Of a stretch of 64,000 nt of DNA, positions 63,856 through 64,000 are shown one piece after another. Within the stretch, counting starts at the first letter, position 1. Each line of letters opens with the position of its first letter. The translations under genes were made by a program, and so were the position numbers. The stretch covers positions 1,798,001-1,862,000 of the forward strand of contig OX595998.1 in the NCBI GenBank assembly GCA_951394045.1, written 5' to 3'. The notes under the pieces were generated by a model that did not search any database, had not been told where the DNA came from, and saw only the letters and a program-made list of their open reading frames with translations. The DNA comes from Nitzschia sp. DOCU1 (Eukaryota > Bacillariophyta > Bacillariophyceae > Bacillariales > Bacillariaceae).

Positions 63856-64000
63856 GGTTCTTTGTTTCAGTTTTGATCAAACGCGTTTATGTTGATGGTA
63901 GCAAGTCCCGACAAAGTGCCGTGTCATTATTGTTCTGTTGCCATCGGCACCGCGCGTTTTGTTTTCGGAGGGAGAATCGACTCGACGTGGTCGTAGGGGT
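63856..64000 (-). promoter_or_regulatory. Upstream region of the BTB gene
   Basis: The last 145 bp of the window lie directly upstream of the minus-strand ATG at 63855, so they should include its 5' UTR and part of its promoter. No specific site is recognised. Confidence 0.35.

Noticed and set aside
1..64000. CRISPR arrays, tRNA or rRNA genes, bacterial-type operons
   Set aside because: None of the expected spaced repeats, conserved rRNA blocks or tRNA B-box/acceptor patterns were found by reading. A covariance-model scan would be needed to exclude a tRNA fully.

Overview
This window looks like nuclear DNA of a diatom, probably a raphid pennate; Seminavis robusta is a guess from general resemblance, not a search. 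The evidence is: intron-poor genes with short GT-AG introns (67-114 nt in most of the split genes, one of 293 nt); several large membrane-anchored leucine-rich-repeat proteins with a diatom-style cap; Lin-12/Notch-repeat proteins; a Ty3/gypsy element of the heterokont type; and long spacers rich in TACTAGTA-like motifs. No rRNA, tRNA, CRISPR or plasmid-like feature was found.

Left part (1-15.7 kb): a secreted DUF2252 protein, a Ser-rich unknown protein, a type II membrane SGNH/PC-esterase-like protein, a decayed ABC-A-like transporter fragment, and two protein kinase-like genes on the minus strand. One kinase gene has an in-frame TGA just after its DFG motif. The other lacks the catalytic Asp and the glycine loop.

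Middle-left (15.7-26.0 kb): two gypsy retrotransposons lie head to tail with no host DNA between them. Element 1 has one intact Gag-Pol reading frame (1,542 aa). Element 2 has identical LTRs and conserved non-coding ends, but its coding region is wrecked. One 5-bp sequence (ACTGC) flanks the pair as a whole. This fits an autonomous element and a parasitic non-autonomous derivative that were joined and integrated together.

Middle (26.5-43.6 kb): three large LRR membrane proteins (1,036, 1,029 and 1,448 aa) alternate with an ankyrin protein and a mitochondrial PDK/BCKDK-type kinase. The LRR proteins share an acidic cytosolic tail, one membrane segment, a W/C-rich cap, a phase-1 intron at the cap/LRR border, and a C-CC-CC tail. 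The first contains two full cap-LRR-Cys modules.

Right part (44-64 kb): an SRPBCC protein, a protein made of two ~115-aa repeats, exosome subunit CSL4, a 7-repeat LNR membrane protein, a frameshifted glycosyltransferase, a sulfotransferase, a TrmN6-like methyltransferase with a DnaJ-type zinc finger, a multi-pass membrane protein, a pseudokinase, a truncated-globin-like protein and a BTB-domain protein.

The genes do not form operons or one pathway; this is ordinary eukaryotic gene order. Several start sites and all introns were set here from splice and frame logic and have not been checked against transcripts.
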